Below, in pieces: positions 44,718 to 53,170 of a DNA stretch of 64,000 bases. The notes under the pieces were generated by a model. That model saw nothing but the letters and a program-made list of their open reading frames with translations, made no database searches and was not told where the DNA came from. The position numbers were made by a program, and so were the translations under genes. This DNA comes from Microbulbifer donghaiensis (GTDB taxonomy: Bacteria; Pseudomonadota; Gammaproteobacteria; Pseudomonadales; Cellvibrionaceae), in assembly GCF_900129095.1 (NCBI RefSeq), contig NZ_FQVA01000006.1, positions 1 to 64,000 of the forward strand. Direction: 5' to 3'. Position 1 is the stretch's first letter, and the number at the start of each line of letters is the position of its first letter.

Positions 44718-46073
44718 TTGGCGGAATACGATTTTGATTTGTTTGTCATTGGTGCCGGATCCGGTGGCGTTCGCGCTGCGCGCATGGCGGCAGCCGCGGG
44801 AATGCGCGTAGCGGTGGCGGAAGATCGCTATATGGGAGGCACTTGCGTCAATGTCGGTTGCGTGCCCAAAAAACTGTTTGTCTATGCGAGCAGTTACAGT
44901 GAAACCTTTGAAGATGCGGTCGCCTACGGTTGGCAAAACCGGGGGGGCGAATTCCAATGGCAAACCTTGCGCGAAAATAATGCCAGTGAAATAGCCCGGC
45001 TGAATGGCATTTACCGTAACCTGCTCGCCAATTCAGGCGTGACAGTAATCGACGGGCGGGCGAGCATTGAGGATCCGCACCGTGTCAGTGTCAACGGCCA
45101 AAGTCACACTTGTGAACGGATACTGGTGGCGACCGGCGGTTGGCCCAATGTGCCGGATATTCCAGGTCGCGAACTGGTCATTACTTCAAACGAGGTATTT
45201 GGCATGGATCAATTTCCGCGGCGGGTACTGGTAGTCGGTGGTGGTTACATTGCCGTGGAGTTCGCGGGGATTTTTGCCGGACTGGGGGCGGAGACCCATC
45301 TCTCATATCGCCGGGATCTTTTCCTGCGGGGCTTTGATCGGGACATTCGCACTTTTGTACGTGACGAAATGGGCAAGAAAGGGGCGCAGCTGCACTTCAA
45401 TCACCGAATTGAGGCAATCGAGAAGCAGGGGGATGGCAGCTTGCTGGTGCGTGCCGAGGATGGCTCCACACTAGCAGTGGATACCGTCCTCTATGCGACC
45501 GGCCGAGTGCCCAATACCCGGGGTCTTGGGCTGGACAAGCTGGGAGTTGTACTGCATAGAGACGGTACCATTTCCGTGGATGACAATTTCCGCACCAATG
45601 TGCACTCAATCTATGCTCTCGGGGATGTTACCGGCGAGCCGCAGTTGACCCCCGTGGCGCTTGCAGAAGCCATGGCGCTGGTGAAGCATCTGCAGACTGG
45701 ACAGCTGACCGAAATTGATTACAACAATATTCCCACCGCAGTCTTCTGCCAGCCGAATATCGGCACCGTTGGTCTGTCTGAAGAGGAGGCGCGGGACTCC
45801 GGAATACCGGTAGAGATTTACAAGTCCGAGTTTCGCCCGATGCGGCACACGGTCAGTGGTCGGGATGAACGCACCCTGATGAAGCTGGTGGTGGACGCCA
45901 GCAGCGACAAGGTAATCGGCGTGCATATGGTCGGGGCTGATGCCGGCGAGATCATTCAGGGCATGGCGGTTGCCCTCAAGGCAGGCGCGACCAAGAAGGT
46001 TTTTGACCAGACCATTGGTATACACCCGACTGCGGCAGAAGAATTTGTGACCATGCGCACGCCGGTTGCGTGA
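44718..46073 (+). CDS. gor: Glutathione-disulfide reductase
   Basis: This NADPH- and FAD-dependent enzyme keeps glutathione reduced. Motifs: FAD-binding [11 protein letters not shown], redox-active Cys43/Cys48 in [16 protein letters not shown]-binding [28 protein letters not shown], and the C-terminal catalytic [10 protein letters not shown] with His and Glu. The residues after [11 protein letters not shown] and the basic [12 protein letters not shown] segment fit NADPH preference. The start is TTG 44718, giving MAEYDFDLF, because AGGAG lies six bases upstream; a GTG at 44691 is less likely. The intergenic region upstream has a CRP-type site. Confidence 0.95.
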   Translation: MAEYDFDLFVIGAGSGGVRAARMAAAAGMRVAVAEDRYMGGTCVNVGCVPKKLFVYASSYSETFEDAVAYGWQNRGGEFQWQTLRENNASEIARLNGIYRNLLANSGVTVIDGRASIEDPHRVSVNGQSHTCERILVATGGWPNVPDIPGRELVITSNEVFGMDQFPRRVLVVGGGYIAVEFAGIFAGLGAETHLSYRRDLFLRGFDRDIRTFVRDEMGKKGAQLHFNHRIEAIEKQGDGSLLVRAEDGSTLAVDTVLYATGRVPNTRGLGLDKLGVVLHRDGTISVDDNFRTNVHSIYALGDVTGEPQLTPVALAEAMALVKHLQTGQLTEIDYNNIPTAVFCQPNIGTVGLSEEEARDSGIPVEIYKSEFRPMRHTVSGRDERTLMKLVVDASSDKVIGVHMVGADAGEIIQGMAVALKAGATKKVFDQTIGIHPTAAEEFVTMRTPVA

Positions 46074-46085
46074 CAAGGTCGCATA

Positions 46086-46110
46086 AAAAAGGCGGTGCAG
46101 TTGCACCGCC
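46086..46110 (-). terminator. Hairpin GGCGGTGCA with A-run
   Basis: GGCGGTGCA pairs with TGCACCGCC (46091-46099 with 46102-46110); the preceding A6 run makes it a minus-strand terminator. An identical 20-base palindrome recurs at 46302-46321. Confidence 0.6.
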
Positions 46111-46163
46111 CAGACTATTGATAAGCCCCGCATTTCGTTCTGAGCCGGTGCGGTGGCGGCCGA

Positions 46164-46260
46164 GTACTAGGACGAGCATTTCGAAACGCTGTGAATACAT
46201 CCCTGTAAGCTCCGTCGGCGACGTCCTGTCGCCGACGGTTCGAAATACTCGTCCTAGCAC
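46164..46260. repeat. 97-base inverted-repeat element
   Basis: Arms 46164-46185 and 46239-46260 are inverted copies with two mismatches over 22 bases (core TAGGACGAG and ATTTCGAA). Inside is an 11-pair hairpin (CCGTCGGCGAC, 46212-46222 with 46228-46238). Sequences of this style are dispersed in related genomes as far as I recall, but I cannot verify that here. No coding potential. It could be a miniature transposable element or a dispersed palindromic repeat. Confidence 0.65.
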
Positions 46261-46301
46261 TTTGCCTTAAATTTTGACTGCATTACTTCGTCAGCAACCT
46301 G

Positions 46302-46321
46302 GGCGGTGCAGTTGCACCGCC
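46302..46321. terminator. Second copy of the GGCGGTGCA hairpin
   Basis: The palindrome GGCGGTGCAGTTGCACCGCC is identical to the one at 46091-46110. The two copies flank the inverted-repeat element. Without a T run, termination here is uncertain, but it lies just after the hpf stop on the minus strand. Confidence 0.5.
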
Positions 46322-46339
46322 TTGTCCGGTTGATCCCAT

Positions 46340-46684
46340 CTATTCAGTTGTACAAAGTGCCTGATGGCGCTGAGCCTTGCGGCGCTCGCCGCGCTCTTTC
46401 AGGCTGCGTTCGGCGGACGCGAAGGCGTCGTTGACGGCTCGGTGGATAGATTCATGTTCACAGCTAATGCTTAAGGGACTACCGCTGATCGCGAGTTCCA
46501 GTGAGGCTTTGAAGTGTTTGCCTTTGGTTTTGTGCTGGTGGGGGGCTTCGAGAACTACGCGACTCCGTATGATGTCGCCACAATAACGTTCCAGTTTATG
46601 TAACTTCTTCGATACCGTGTTGGCCAGGGCGGCGGATTTATCGATATCGCGGAACACAATGTTATCGTTAGGCGCAGATTTCAT
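46340..46684 (-). CDS. HPF/YfiA-family ribosome-associated protein
   Basis: The 114-residue product belongs to the ribosome hibernation factor family: beta strands such as IVFRDIDKSAALANTVSKKL, the conserved RSRVVLEAPHQHKTKGKHF and the helix HESIHRAVNDAFASAERSLK. It has one short domain, so it is of the HPF/RaiA short type, which binds the decoding site of idle ribosomes. It is not near rpoN, where hpf usually lies, so this may be a second paralogue. ATG 46684 is supported by GGAGG upstream; the start at 46714 is not. Confidence 0.85.
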   Translation of the reverse strand: MKSAPNDNIVFRDIDKSAALANTVSKKLHKLERYCGDIIRSRVVLEAPHQHKTKGKHFKASLELAISGSPLSISCEHESIHRAVNDAFASAERSLKERGERRKAQRHQALCTTE

Positions 46685-47117
46685 GGGCAAATACCTCCGG
46701 TTAATAGAAACCATGCAGGCCGCATTTGCGGTTTGCTGAGAAAGGTAGGGCGCCCTTGGGGGAGCATCGGGGCTGCATGTGGATAACCGAAACGCCGGGA
46801 ACGCAACTAAAAGTTTGCTGACTGAACAGCTTCGGGTGTTTTACGTCCGGGTCGGATCTCCGCTGAGTCCAGCGATCTTCTCCCTGTTACCCATAATGCG
46901 TGCGTGCAAAAAAAAATCAAGCGCTCTGACCGTAAAAATGTCACAAAAAATTAGCGCAACCGTTATGGCAGTGAAATCAGGCGCAGCCGTCTGTCGATTG
47001 TGAACGGCCGCTCGCCCTGAGGTCATTGCTCGCAGGCGGGGGGGTGCGTAGAATTGTCGCTTGGCGCATTGGTTTTGTTGCTGTTTGTATAAAAAATGAT
47101 CTCTGCGCGATTGTTCT
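46685..47117. other. Intergenic region, no gene seen
   Basis: These 433 bases contain an A-rich tract (A9 near 46910) and a TATAAA box just before 47100, likely the -10 box of the coiled-coil gene; no matching -35 box was found. The short open frames look random. Confidence 0.5.
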
Positions 47118-48152
47118 ATGGATTTAAAAAAACCGAGTAATGGGTTCTTTACTATGGCGGTAACGCGGTACTGCTCGCTCCTGATGGCGGGTCTTGTAAT
47201 GTTTGGGGGAAGCGGGGCTATTGCGCAGACGCAGGCGTCCCTGACAGCGGAAAAAAACCGACTGGCGCGAATGGAGCAGTCCCTCGAAAACAGAATGGTG
47301 GAAGTCGAGGATATCGAGAACGAGCTGCTGTCCTATGAATACAAGCTGGAGCGGGCCCAGGAGTCCCTCGACAAGGCCCGCAAGCACTATGACGAGAGCC
47401 GCGTCGAGCTGCAGAAGGCGGAGCGCGACCACCAGCTGAAGAGCGATTCCGATACCGAACGGCAGTTGAACAAAGCCAAGCACGGTTTCGCCATGGCCGA
47501 ACGTGGCGTCGATAGTCGCAATCGGCGCGTCGAATTCATCCAGACCAATTACGATGAGCTGAAGGCCCAGCTGGACGCCGAGCAAAAGGCTATCAGCCAA
47601 ACCAAGAGCCGTATATCGGCGCAGGAGGCCAAGGTTGAGCAGATGGTGAATACCATGCTTGCCAAGGCGGAAGCTGCGCAGCGCGCTGCTGCCGTGAAAA
47701 GGGCGGCGCCGGTGAGTAAGCCCGAGCTGCCGGAGCCGACAGTGGCGGCCATAGAAGCAGCACCAGCACCGAAGGAAGTTGTGGCGGAGCCCGCCGCCCC
47801 AGCGCAGGAAGTGGATCCGGAGCTGCTGGACTATGTTAAGCGCGAGCGCGCGCGTCTCGACAAGCTGCTGGCCGAGCAGAGCGATGAAGGTAAGCACACA
47901 TTCCGCAACCTGGAGTTGAGGCCGTCGCGCGGTGAAGCCTTACCCTTCGAGTTTCTGGGGCAGAATCAGTACCGACTGGTAGCCACCGTCGAAGCGGGGC
48001 GCCAGACGTACAAGATCAACACCTGGAAATTCCGCCGCACTATCCCTGCGGATGATGATGGTGCTCGCTACGTGTTTATCTTCGATGCGCGACGTCTCTC
48101 CAGGCCGCGTCTCGTTATGTATCCCGAGTACGTGTTGTCAAAGCTCGACTGA
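47118..48152 (+). CDS. Secreted coiled-coil protein of unknown function
   Basis: The 344-residue product has a signal peptide ending near GSGAIAQTQ. Then comes a long coiled-coil (about residues 40-190, heptad pattern with segments such as RMEQSLENRMVEVEDIENEL), an Ala/Pro-rich linker (PELPEPTVAAIEAAPAPKEV), and a beta-type C-terminal domain of about 80 residues (EFLGQNQYRLVATVEAGRQT). No named family is recognised. The start may instead be ATG 47154, which gives a cleaner signal peptide. A terminator follows directly. Confidence 0.75.
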   Translation: MDLKKPSNGFFTMAVTRYCSLLMAGLVMFGGSGAIAQTQASLTAEKNRLARMEQSLENRMVEVEDIENELLSYEYKLERAQESLDKARKHYDESRVELQKAERDHQLKSDSDTERQLNKAKHGFAMAERGVDSRNRRVEFIQTNYDELKAQLDAEQKAISQTKSRISAQEAKVEQMVNTMLAKAEAAQRAAAVKRAAPVSKPELPEPTVAAIEAAPAPKEVVAEPAAPAQEVDPELLDYVKRERARLDKLLAEQSDEGKHTFRNLELRPSRGEALPFEFLGQNQYRLVATVEAGRQTYKINTWKFRRTIPADDDGARYVFIFDARRLSRPRLVMYPEYVLSKLD

Positions 48153-48162
48153 CAACAGCGTC

Positions 48163-48189
48163 AAAGGCCCGCTCCCAGCGGGCCTTTTT
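48163..48189. terminator. Terminator between convergent genes
   Basis: AAAGGCCCGCT (48163-48173) pairs with AGCGGGCCTTT (48177-48187), and T5 follows. It lies between the coiled-coil gene and thpR, so it can serve both. Confidence 0.85.
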
Positions 48190-48200
48190 GTGTGTGCGCC

Positions 48201-48791
48201 CTAAGGTTGCGCATCTTCCAGCAGGGCTTCGAACAGTGGCAGGTACTGGCTGCCGCCTGGGGCCATGTGGCTCTGGTACAGCACAAGGTTATTCAGCGGC
48301 ATGGTGTAGTCGAGCATCACCGGCTCGAGTCTGGCAAAGCCGCGCCTGTTGCGCGCCAGGGTGATATGGGGTCGGTAGCTTGCCCCCTCAGGTTTCATGC
48401 TCAGCTCCATCATTAGTTCCCGGCACTGCTGGTGCAGTTTGTCCAGGTCCGGGTTGGTGAGGAGCTCCGCTGCCAGCAGGGAAGAGCGACGCTGTGGAAA
48501 TGGGTTGAGCGAGACGACGCGCGCACAGAAAGGCGGCAACTTGTCGGCGATTTGCGCCAGTTTCGCCTCGATCCGCGGGATCAGCGCGTCAGGCGTCTCG
48601 CCCAGAAAAGCCAGGGTCAGGTGCCGGTTGGCGTGGCTTGTCCAGCGAATTCGGTCTCGCTTATCTGGGCCCAGCTCCCGCTTGGCCTGACTGGTCAGTC
48701 CATCGAGAAACTGTTGCGTGCGCGCATCTGGTCGGATACCGATAAACAGTCGCGACACTTCTTCCGGCATTTCCCGCATTCTGCTCTGCAT
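48201..48791 (-). CDS. thpR: RNA 2',3'-cyclic phosphodiesterase (ThpR/LigT type)
   Basis: ThpR opens 2',3'-cyclic phosphates in RNA and can ligate certain tRNA halves. The protein has the two HxTx motifs of the 2H phosphoesterase family, HLTL and HITL, plus the surroundings RLFIGIRPD at the start and RWTSHANRHLTLAFLGETP. The length of about 190 residues is normal. The start is unsure: ATG 48791 and the in-frame ATGs at 48779 and 48770 lack strong ribosome sites. It is divergent from the hsp20 gene. Confidence 0.9.
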   Translation of the reverse strand: MQSRMREMPEEVSRLFIGIRPDARTQQFLDGLTSQAKRELGPDKRDRIRWTSHANRHLTLAFLGETPDALIPRIEAKLAQIADKLPPFCARVVSLNPFPQRRSSLLAAELLTNPDLDKLHQQCRELMMELSMKPEGASYRPHITLARNRRGFARLEPVMLDYTMPLNNLVLYQSHMAPGGSQYLPLFEALLEDAQP

Positions 48792-48807
48792 AAAATTTTT
48801 TTCTGCC

Positions 48808-48831
48808 CTTGAAAGCCCATTGTCAGCCCAT
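48808..48831 (+). promoter_or_regulatory. Sigma-32 (RpoH) promoter of hsp20
   Basis: CTTGAAA (48808-48814) and GCCCATA (from 48826) are separated as in heat-shock promoters (CTTGAA, 11-16 bases, CCCCATNT). Transcription would start near 48840, giving a leader of about 98 bases that contains the ROSE-type structure. Confidence 0.7.
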
Positions 48832-48841
48832 ACCTATGAAG

Positions 48842-48931
48842 TACGGGTGGCAGGTCCCGATGGGAGTGCCCCCGTAAACCAGTGCTCGGGCTTCGGACGA
48901 GCGAAGTTAAATATTGCTCTGAATTGAGGAT
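48842..48931 (+). promoter_or_regulatory. ROSE-type RNA thermometer in the hsp20 leader
   Basis: Three successive hairpins are seen. The first has TACGGG with CCCGTA (48842-48847, 48871-48876), and inside it GGCA with TGCC. The second is GCTCG with CGAGC (48884-48888, 48898-48902). The last pairs TTGCTC (48914-48919) with the Shine-Dalgarno sequence GAGGAT (48926-48931) and includes a G-G mismatch. The TTGCT motif facing the ribosome site, with an unpaired or mismatched G, is the defining feature of ROSE elements, which melt on heating to allow translation of small heat-shock proteins. Confidence 0.75.
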
Positions 48932-48937
48932 ATGACA

Positions 48938-49414
48938 ATGCGTAATTTTGATTTTTCCCCCCTGTACCGCTCTGCAATCGGCTTTGATCGCATGGCCAAC
49001 CTGTTGGACGCCATGACTGCCACTGAGCATAAGCAACCCGCTTATCCACCTTACGACATTGAGTTGACCGGCGATGACAGCTATCGCATCACCATGGCGG
49101 TAGCGGGTTTTGAGCAGTCCGAACTGGATATTCAGGTAGAGCAGAATCGCCTGAGCGTTAGCGGTAAGAAGCCGGAAGACAGTGAGCAGCGCAACTTCTT
49201 GCACCGGGGTATTGCGGCGCGAAACTTTGAGCGACGTTTCCAGCTGGCAGACCACGTCAAGGTGACAGACGCGAAGCTTGAGAACGGGCTGCTGCACATC
49301 GAACTGGTGCGCGAGATTCCGGAAGCGATGAAGCCGCGCAAAATAGAAATTTCACAGGGTAACCTGCTGCAGCACGCGAGTCGGGAAGAAAAAGCTGATT
49401 CAGTAGCTGCCTGA
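48938..49414 (+). CDS. Small heat-shock protein, Hsp20/IbpA type
   Basis: The 158-residue holdase has a short N-terminal arm, an alpha-crystallin domain (PYDIELTGDDSYRITMAVAG, with NGLLHIELVREIPE) and a C-terminal extension with an IEI-type anchoring motif (RKIEISQG). It keeps aggregating proteins in a refoldable state for other chaperones. ATG 48938 is chosen over 48932 because the ribosome site GAGGA lies seven bases before it; only one base separates GAGGA's downstream base from 48932. A sigma-32-like promoter and a ROSE structure lie upstream. The next gene starts one base after its stop. Confidence 0.93.
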   Translation: MRNFDFSPLYRSAIGFDRMANLLDAMTATEHKQPAYPPYDIELTGDDSYRITMAVAGFEQSELDIQVEQNRLSVSGKKPEDSEQRNFLHRGIAARNFERRFQLADHVKVTDAKLENGLLHIELVREIPEAMKPRKIEISQGNLLQHASREEKADSVAA

Positions 49415-49415
49415 G

Positions 49416-50069
49416 TTGTCCCGCCAGTGCCCGCTGTGCCGCCATTCGGCGGCACAGCCATATCACCGCGATAATTTTCGCACCTATTACCAGTGCAGCA
49501 ATTGTGCGCTGGTATTCGTGCCGCCTGAATATCATTTGCCTCTGGAAGAGGAGCGCGCCTATTACGATCTGCACGAAAATTCGCTGCAGGACGAGGGTTA
49601 CCAGCGTTTCCTGAGTCGCTGTGCAACTCCGCTTCTCAATGAACTGCGGCCGCACAGTGAGGGCTTGGATTTTGGTTGTGGCCCGGCGCCGCTTTTGGCC
49701 AGGATGCTGGCCGAGGCGGGCCACAGGGTTGAGCTATACGATTCCTACTATGTTCCAAACACAGGAGCCATGAAGCGGGACTACGATTTTATCGTGGCGA
49801 CGGAGGTGGTTGAGCACCTCTCTGCTCCCGGCGAAGAACTGCAGCGCCTGTGGCAGAGGCTGCGCCCGGGTGGGGTGCTGGCACTGATGACAAAGCTTGT
49901 GATTTCGCCGGAGCGCTTTGCGAACTGGCACTATATCCGCGATCCGACCCATATCAGTTTCTTCAGTGTGCCAACCTTCCGCTGGCTGGCTGAAACGCTA
50001 CAGGCGGAGCTGGAATTCGCCGATAGCGATGTGATCTTTCTGCACAGGTCAGGTGTTCACCCGGAATAA
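49416..50069 (+). CDS. SAM-dependent methyltransferase with N-terminal zinc ribbon
   Basis: The 217-residue protein begins with two CXXC pairs (CPLC, CSNC), which suggests a zinc ribbon, followed by a class I methyltransferase fold: the SAM-binding GLDFGCGPAPLLARM and the acidic TEVVEHL. The target is unknown. TTG 49416 is used as the start, one base after the hsp20 stop, so it may be co-expressed with that heat-shock gene. The end overlaps the convergent GlxA-type regulator gene by 21 bases with no terminator between them. Confidence 0.85.
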   Translation: MSRQCPLCRHSAAQPYHRDNFRTYYQCSNCALVFVPPEYHLPLEEERAYYDLHENSLQDEGYQRFLSRCATPLLNELRPHSEGLDFGCGPAPLLARMLAEAGHRVELYDSYYVPNTGAMKRDYDFIVATEVVEHLSAPGEELQRLWQRLRPGGVLALMTKLVISPERFANWHYIRDPTHISFFSVPTFRWLAETLQAELEFADSDVIFLHRSGVHPE

Positions 50070-51035
50070 TTTTGCCCGCACTGTAGTGCGATATTCGCTC
50101 GGTGTGGTCGACAGGAATTTCTTGAATAGCGCAGTGAAGTGGCCCATGTCCTGGTAGCCTACTTTTTCCGCAATTTCGTTGACGGAGAGGTTGCTCGACT
50201 GGAGCAGCTCTCGCGCCATGTCTACGCGAACATTTTGTAGGTACTGCAGTGGTGTTTGTCCCGTTGCCAGCTTGAAGCGGCGATTGAAGGAGCGGACGCT
50301 CATGTCAAAGTGGCTGGCCACTTCACTCAAGCGGACTTCCTCACTGCAGTGCTCCTTCAGCCAGGTCTGCGCCTGAACGATTTCTTCGTCCGGGTGCAGA
50401 TGTACCGCTCCCTCCGAGTAAGCGATTTCCTCGAATGGACGACGGATTTCGTGGGAGAAGTTGCGCTCCACATGACTGGCTACCGCGGGGCCGTATAGCT
50501 GGCGTATCAGGTATACGGTGACGTCTGCCAGTGCATTGACGCTGGCGGCGCAAAACAGTTTGTCGGCCTGGGTGATAAAGTATTGGCGCTTGAGTTTGAC
50601 TTCGGGATAGTCGGCGGCAAAGCGCTCGAAATAGTGCCAGTGTGTGGTGGCGGGCTTGCCGTCGAGCAGTCCGGCTTCGGCGAGGAAGCAGACACCAGTG
50701 CCGACGGCACTTATCGCCGCGCCGGCCTCTGCCTGGCGGCGCAACCATTGCAACAGCTGGCCACTGCGTTTTAACGCGGGGCGCGGGTTGCGCCACATGG
50801 CGGGAATGTAAACGAGATCGCTGTCCGGTACGTCCGCGAGTGCCCTATCGGGTGTGAATGAAAACCCGGAACGAGTGCTGACGGGGCGTCCGTCCAAACT
50901 GGCGGTGATCAGGCGCAGGGGCGTGGAATCCCCCTCGACGCGGGCGCGGCTCTCGGCGCCGCGCAACATCTCCAGAGGCAGGACAGTGCCAGTCGCGAGC
51001 ATCTGGTCTATCAATAGAAAAGTGACTGTTCGCAT
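50049..51035 (-). CDS. GlxA-family transcriptional regulator (DJ-1/PfpI domain + AraC DNA-binding domain)
   Basis: The 328-residue protein has an N-terminal class I glutamine-amidotransferase-like domain (AAISAVGTGVCFLAEAGLLDG, with Cys in place of the nucleophile elbow) and a C-terminal AraC-type HTH region (SEVASHFDMSVRSFNRRFK and IAEKVGYQDMGHFTALFKKF). Such regulators control betaine, arginine or carnitine use in Pseudomonas, but the ligand cannot be predicted here. The start is taken as ATG 51035 (MRTVTFLLIDQ), which fits the family; the upstream open frame to 51698 is antisense to fabY and is rejected. It is divergent from fabY. Confidence 0.88.
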   Translation of the reverse strand: MRTVTFLLIDQMLATGTVLPLEMLRGAESRARVEGDSTPLRLITASLDGRPVSTRSGFSFTPDRALADVPDSDLVYIPAMWRNPRPALKRSGQLLQWLRRQAEAGAAISAVGTGVCFLAEAGLLDGKPATTHWHYFERFAADYPEVKLKRQYFITQADKLFCAASVNALADVTVYLIRQLYGPAVASHVERNFSHEIRRPFEEIAYSEGAVHLHPDEEIVQAQTWLKEHCSEEVRLSEVASHFDMSVRSFNRRFKLATGQTPLQYLQNVRVDMARELLQSSNLSVNEIAEKVGYQDMGHFTALFKKFLSTTPSEYRTTVRAKLFRVNT

Positions 51036-51176
51036 TACATCTCGACGCGCATTGGCGCCATTGGCCAAAAACTCAATTTTGCTGGCCAGTATGCCCATAA
51101 CCCGGCCGAATCGCCACCCCCTAAACTGACCGTCACTCGAAATTGGTAATTTCTCAGCGTTTTGCTGGAGGTCAGG

Positions 51177-53033
51177 ATGCAGCGCCTTCCCGTAATCACC
51201 GCTTTCGGCGGATTTAATCCCGCCGGTCGCAGTTCTTTCCATCGCGGCTATCGTCGGCTGGTACTGGACAAGCTCGGCGAAGCCGAGCGCGTCGATACGC
51301 TCTCCGATCTCGCGGCCCTGATGGGGCTCCGCCGCGGGGCGGAGGCAGGCGGCGCCCTGGATGCGGCGCTGGAACAGCAGGTGTTGGACGGTACGCTGGT
51401 GCGGGAACTGGAGCAGCGTTTTTACGACTACCGCAAATGCCATTTTCACCAGCCCGCCGAGCTGAGTAGTTCCGACGGGTTCACTTTCGAAATGTCGGCG
51501 CGGCAGTTGCCGGAACCTCTGCCTGCTGACTGGCAGGTGGAGTCCCTCGGCGAAGGGCGTGTCCGTGTGCGCACCGGTGGTCTTTCGGTGATGCTGGACA
51601 GCTATCGCGAGATTCCCGTCGCATCTGCCGGTCAGTTGCCGACCGGTTTTGAGCCCGGTGACTTGTACAACTCCCGCTTTCATCCCCGCGGGCTGCAACT
51701 GGCGATCCTGGGGGCATCAGACGCGGTGCAGGCGCTGGGTATCGATTGGGAAGCCGTGGTGGCGGCAGCCGGCCCGGATAAGATCTCTGTTTATGCCAGC
51801 TCCGCCATGAGTCAGCTGGATCCCTACGGTAATGGTGGTCTGCTGCAGTCTCGCCTGCGCGGCAATCGGGTTAGTTCCAAGCAGTTGGCCCTGGGCTTGA
51901 CCAGTATGCCCGCGGATTTCGTCAACGCTTATGTGCTGGGCAGTGTCGGCACTACCGGAGCGGTTGCCGGGGCCTGCGCAACCTACCTGTATAACCTGCG
52001 CGCGGCGGTCGAGGATATCCGCGCCGGACGCGCGCGAGTGGCTGTTGTCGGCGCGGCAGAGGCGCCGCTGGTGCCGGAAGTGGTCGACGGCTATACGACC
52101 ATGGGAGCGCTGGCCAATATCGACAATTTGCGCAAAATCTTCCCCGGTGAGATTGACTATCGTCGTGCCAGTCGTCCATTTGGTGAAAACTGTGGCTTTA
52201 CCCTGGGCGAGGGTACCCAGTGGGCCATCCTGATGGACGACGCGCTGGCGCTGGAGTTGGGTGCGAGTATTCACGGGGCCGTCGCCAATGTATTCGTCAA
52301 TGCGGATGGCACCAAGAAGTCCATTTCTGCACCGGGACCGGGCAATTACCTGACGGTTGCCAGGGCAATGGCCGAAGCGCGCGCGATCGTTGGTGAAGAG
52401 AGTCTGCGCCGGCGCAGCTTTGTGCAGGCCCACGGTTCCAGCACCCCCCAGAACCGGGTGACTGAGTCGGCGATTTTTGACCGCCTGGCTGGTGCCTTTG
52501 GTATCGAGCAGTGGCCGATTTGCGCGGTCAAGGCGTATCTTGGCCACACAGTGGCGGCCGCCAGCGGCGATCAGCTGATCACCAGCCTGGGGATTTTTGA
52601 CCGGGGCATTCTGCCGGGAATCACCACCATCGATCGGGTGGCGGACGATGTGCACCACCAGAACCTGGATATTTCCCTGCAACACAGCGAGCGGGACGCG
52701 AACTCACTGGATGTCGCCTTCCTGAACTCCAAGGGGTTCGGCGGTAACAATGCCACCGCTACCGTGCTGGCGCCGCATCTGGTGCAGCGCATGCTGGCCA
52801 AGCGCCACGGTGAAAACGCGGTGACCGCATATCGCAAGCGCAACGAGGCGGTCAGCGAGCAGGCGCAGGCATACGATACACGCGCCAGTCGTGGTGATCT
52901 CCAAGCTATCTACCGCTTCGGCGAAGGCCTGGTGGATGAGGGCGAGATCGAGATGTCGGTCGACCAGGTGACCCTGCCGGGCCTGCCTTCGGTCGAGTTG
53001 CCGAACACCAATCCATTCGACGATATGGTGTAG
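51177..53033 (+). CDS. fabY: Beta-ketoacyl synthase, FabY type
   Basis: In Pseudomonas aeruginosa FabY condenses acetyl-CoA with malonyl-ACP and so starts fatty acid synthesis in place of FabH. The 618-residue protein is much larger than FabB/FabF and matches the FabY layout. The catalytic triad is visible: Cys267 in AVAGACATYL, a histidine in QAHGSSTPQN, and the second in VKAYLGHTVAAASG. ATG 51177 follows GGAGGTCAGG. Whether FabH is also present cannot be seen here. The GlxA-type regulator gene is divergent, and an XRE-cupin regulator gene follows. Confidence 0.78.
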   Translation: MQRLPVITAFGGFNPAGRSSFHRGYRRLVLDKLGEAERVDTLSDLAALMGLRRGAEAGGALDAALEQQVLDGTLVRELEQRFYDYRKCHFHQPAELSSSDGFTFEMSARQLPEPLPADWQVESLGEGRVRVRTGGLSVMLDSYREIPVASAGQLPTGFEPGDLYNSRFHPRGLQLAILGASDAVQALGIDWEAVVAAAGPDKISVYASSAMSQLDPYGNGGLLQSRLRGNRVSSKQLALGLTSMPADFVNAYVLGSVGTTGAVAGACATYLYNLRAAVEDIRAGRARVAVVGAAEAPLVPEVVDGYTTMGALANIDNLRKIFPGEIDYRRASRPFGENCGFTLGEGTQWAILMDDALALELGASIHGAVANVFVNADGTKKSISAPGPGNYLTVARAMAEARAIVGEESLRRRSFVQAHGSSTPQNRVTESAIFDRLAGAFGIEQWPICAVKAYLGHTVAAASGDQLITSLGIFDRGILPGITTIDRVADDVHHQNLDISLQHSERDANSLDVAFLNSKGFGGNNATATVLAPHLVQRMLAKRHGENAVTAYRKRNEAVSEQAQAYDTRASRGDLQAIYRFGEGLVDEGEIEMSVDQVTLPGLPSVELPNTNPFDDMV

Positions 53034-53170
53034 GGGCGGCACCTTGCCGGAGGCTGAAAGCCGGGTAGTCGCGGGAGGACGGCGTCGCGAGCGTTCGCCC
53101 GAGCGTGAACCTTTGTCGATTTGAGCCCGTCGGCGCTAAACTGTGACTCTCGCAAAACGCAGGCAGCGCC

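Noticed and set aside
51036..51698. N-terminal extension of the GlxA-type regulator to 549 residues
   Set aside because: The extra 221 residues lie antisense to fabY and past the natural family start MRTVTF; a proper ATG is present at 51035.
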